Shown here: one piece after another, positions 15,083 through 15,313 of the stretch
How the letters are laid out: every line of letters begins with the position of its first letter
Numbering within the stretch: position 1 is the first letter of the stretch
NCBI GenBank assembly: GCA_002412645.1
Contig: DHVL01000042.1
Span: 1,401 to 16,713 of the forward strand
From: Candidatus Dojkabacteria bacterium UBA5209
GTDB lineage: Bacteria > Patescibacteriota > Dojkabacteria > SC72
DNA length: 15,313 nucleotides
Direction of reading: 5' to 3'
Made by a program: the position numbers and the translations under genes
Notes under the pieces: model-generated
The model's input: the letters and a program-made list of their open reading frames with translations, nothing else
Told to the model about the DNA's origin: nothing
Database searches by the model: none

Positions 15083-15181
15083 ATGAGCAAAGAGGAGAAG
15101 CAAGGATGGAATATTTTAGGAATAATGTTTCTATCTTCAGTTTTTATAATTCTAATCCTTAAATTACTACTTCACTTCTAA
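15083..15181 (+). CDS. Possible 32-residue single-pass membrane peptide
   Basis: An ATG at 15083 opens a 32-codon frame ending in TAA. The product has a short charged N-terminus (MSKEEKQGWN) and then a continuous hydrophobic stretch, ILGIMFLSSVFIILILK, ending LLLHF, so one membrane helix with the N-terminus probably inside. The only good Shine-Dalgarno-like sequence nearby, GGAGG at 15052-15056, is 26 nt upstream of this ATG. It is 5 nt from an in-frame ATT (15062) that would add seven residues, but an ATT start is rare. Operator-like repeats precede it and a perfect hairpin follows 6 bp after the stop, which makes a small gene plausible. A T-rich stretch can give such a frame by chance, so this is tentative. 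Confidence 0.4.
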   Translation: MSKEEKQGWNILGIMFLSSVFIILILKLLLHF

Positions 15182-15187
15182 TCTCAA

Positions 15188-15234
15188 ATACTAGGTCTGA
15201 TATATAGACTACAATCTCTTCTCAGACCTAGTAT
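15188..15234. repeat. Perfect 13-bp hairpin ATACTAGGTCTGA / TCAGACCTAGTAT
   Basis: Two perfectly complementary 13-mers (15188-15200 and 15222-15234) flank a 21-nt AT-rich loop. Neither strand has a T-tract after it, so it is not a classical terminator. It could stabilise the 3' end of the small upstream transcript, be a helix of a structured RNA, or be a protein binding site. Confidence 0.65.
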
Positions 15235-15313
15235 CTCATAAACACACTACTCAAACTTTCTCTTGCTCACACACCTTATTCAATCCAGCGAAACTAAGAT
15301 ATATCTTACACTC

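Larger units (their letters stand above)
14981..15252. repeat. 272-bp block bounded by a perfect 13-bp inverted repeat
   Basis: GAGTAGTGTGTTT (14981-14993) recurs as its exact reverse complement at 15240-15252. Between them lie tandem near-palindromes with a long imperfect hairpin (14996-15048), a possible 32-residue membrane peptide (15083-15181), and a perfect 13-bp hairpin (15188-15234). The outer repeat could be the closing helix of a structured RNA or the terminal repeats of a MITE-like element; AAA flanks both ends, but a 3-bp A-run is weak evidence for a target duplication. No known RNA family (RNase P, tmRNA, 6S, SRP) is recognised from its conserved motifs. The rest of the gene-free stretch, 15253-15313, shows only a 12-bp palindrome, AAGATATATCTT (15296-15307). 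Confidence 0.6.

Noticed and set aside
14981..15252. Known structured RNA such as RNase P RNA, tmRNA, 6S or SRP RNA
   Set aside because: None of their conserved sequence motifs could be found on either strand and the block is too AT-rich. It remains unclassified.
1..15313. CRISPR arrays, tRNA or rRNA genes, transposases
   Set aside because: No regularly spaced repeats, no cloverleaf-like sequence with the conserved T-arm, and no transposase-like protein were seen in the window.

Overview
This AT-rich window looks like a chromosomal segment of a Candidate Phyla Radiation (Patescibacteria) or similarly streamlined bacterium. The reasons are the AGA-dominated arginine codons, very tight gene packing, the near absence of Shine-Dalgarno sequences, a type IV pilus cluster beside a FemAB-like peptidoglycan aminoacyltransferase, and a short delta' subunit next to gyrase. 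TGA is used as an ordinary stop, so the UGA-recoding CPR lineages (Gracilibacteria/Absconditabacteria) are unlikely. The assignment is inference and I cannot name a phylum.

Left part (1-8912, minus strand). Read in the direction of transcription, the order is a FemAB/FemX-like transferase, pilB (assembly ATPase), pilT (retraction ATPase with a long Pro-rich N-terminal extension), pilC (platform protein), a major-type pilin, a strong intrinsic terminator, pilD (prepilin peptidase), a second paralogous pilin, a GspH/FimT-like minor pilin, and a further minor pilin cut by the window edge. This is nearly a complete Gram-positive/CPR-style type IV pilus machine. PilD removes the leader peptides of the four prepilins, PilB and PilT power extension and retraction on PilC, and the minor pilins probably form an initiation or tip complex. 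The terminator after the major pilin probably lets that pilin be made in excess over the downstream genes.

Right part (8962-14885, plus strand). Transcription diverges at about 8912/8962. A DNA polymerase III delta' subunit (holB), probably on a leaderless mRNA, is followed by gyrB, an unrecognised 128-residue protein, and gyrA, in a tight operon closed by an intrinsic terminator. GyrA is large: it has an acidic N-terminal extension, an insertion of about 65 residues in the breakage-reunion domain, and a C-terminal domain with a GyrA box and a second box-like motif.

Far right (14886-15313). No conventional gene is present. A 272-bp block is bounded by a perfect 13-bp inverted repeat. It holds tandem near-palindromes that also form a long imperfect hairpin, a possible 32-residue single-helix membrane peptide, and a perfect 13-bp hairpin. 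It could be a structured RNA, a MITE-like element, or a small gene with its operators. This block, the gyrB-gyrA spacer protein and the GyrA insertion are the least explained parts of the window.
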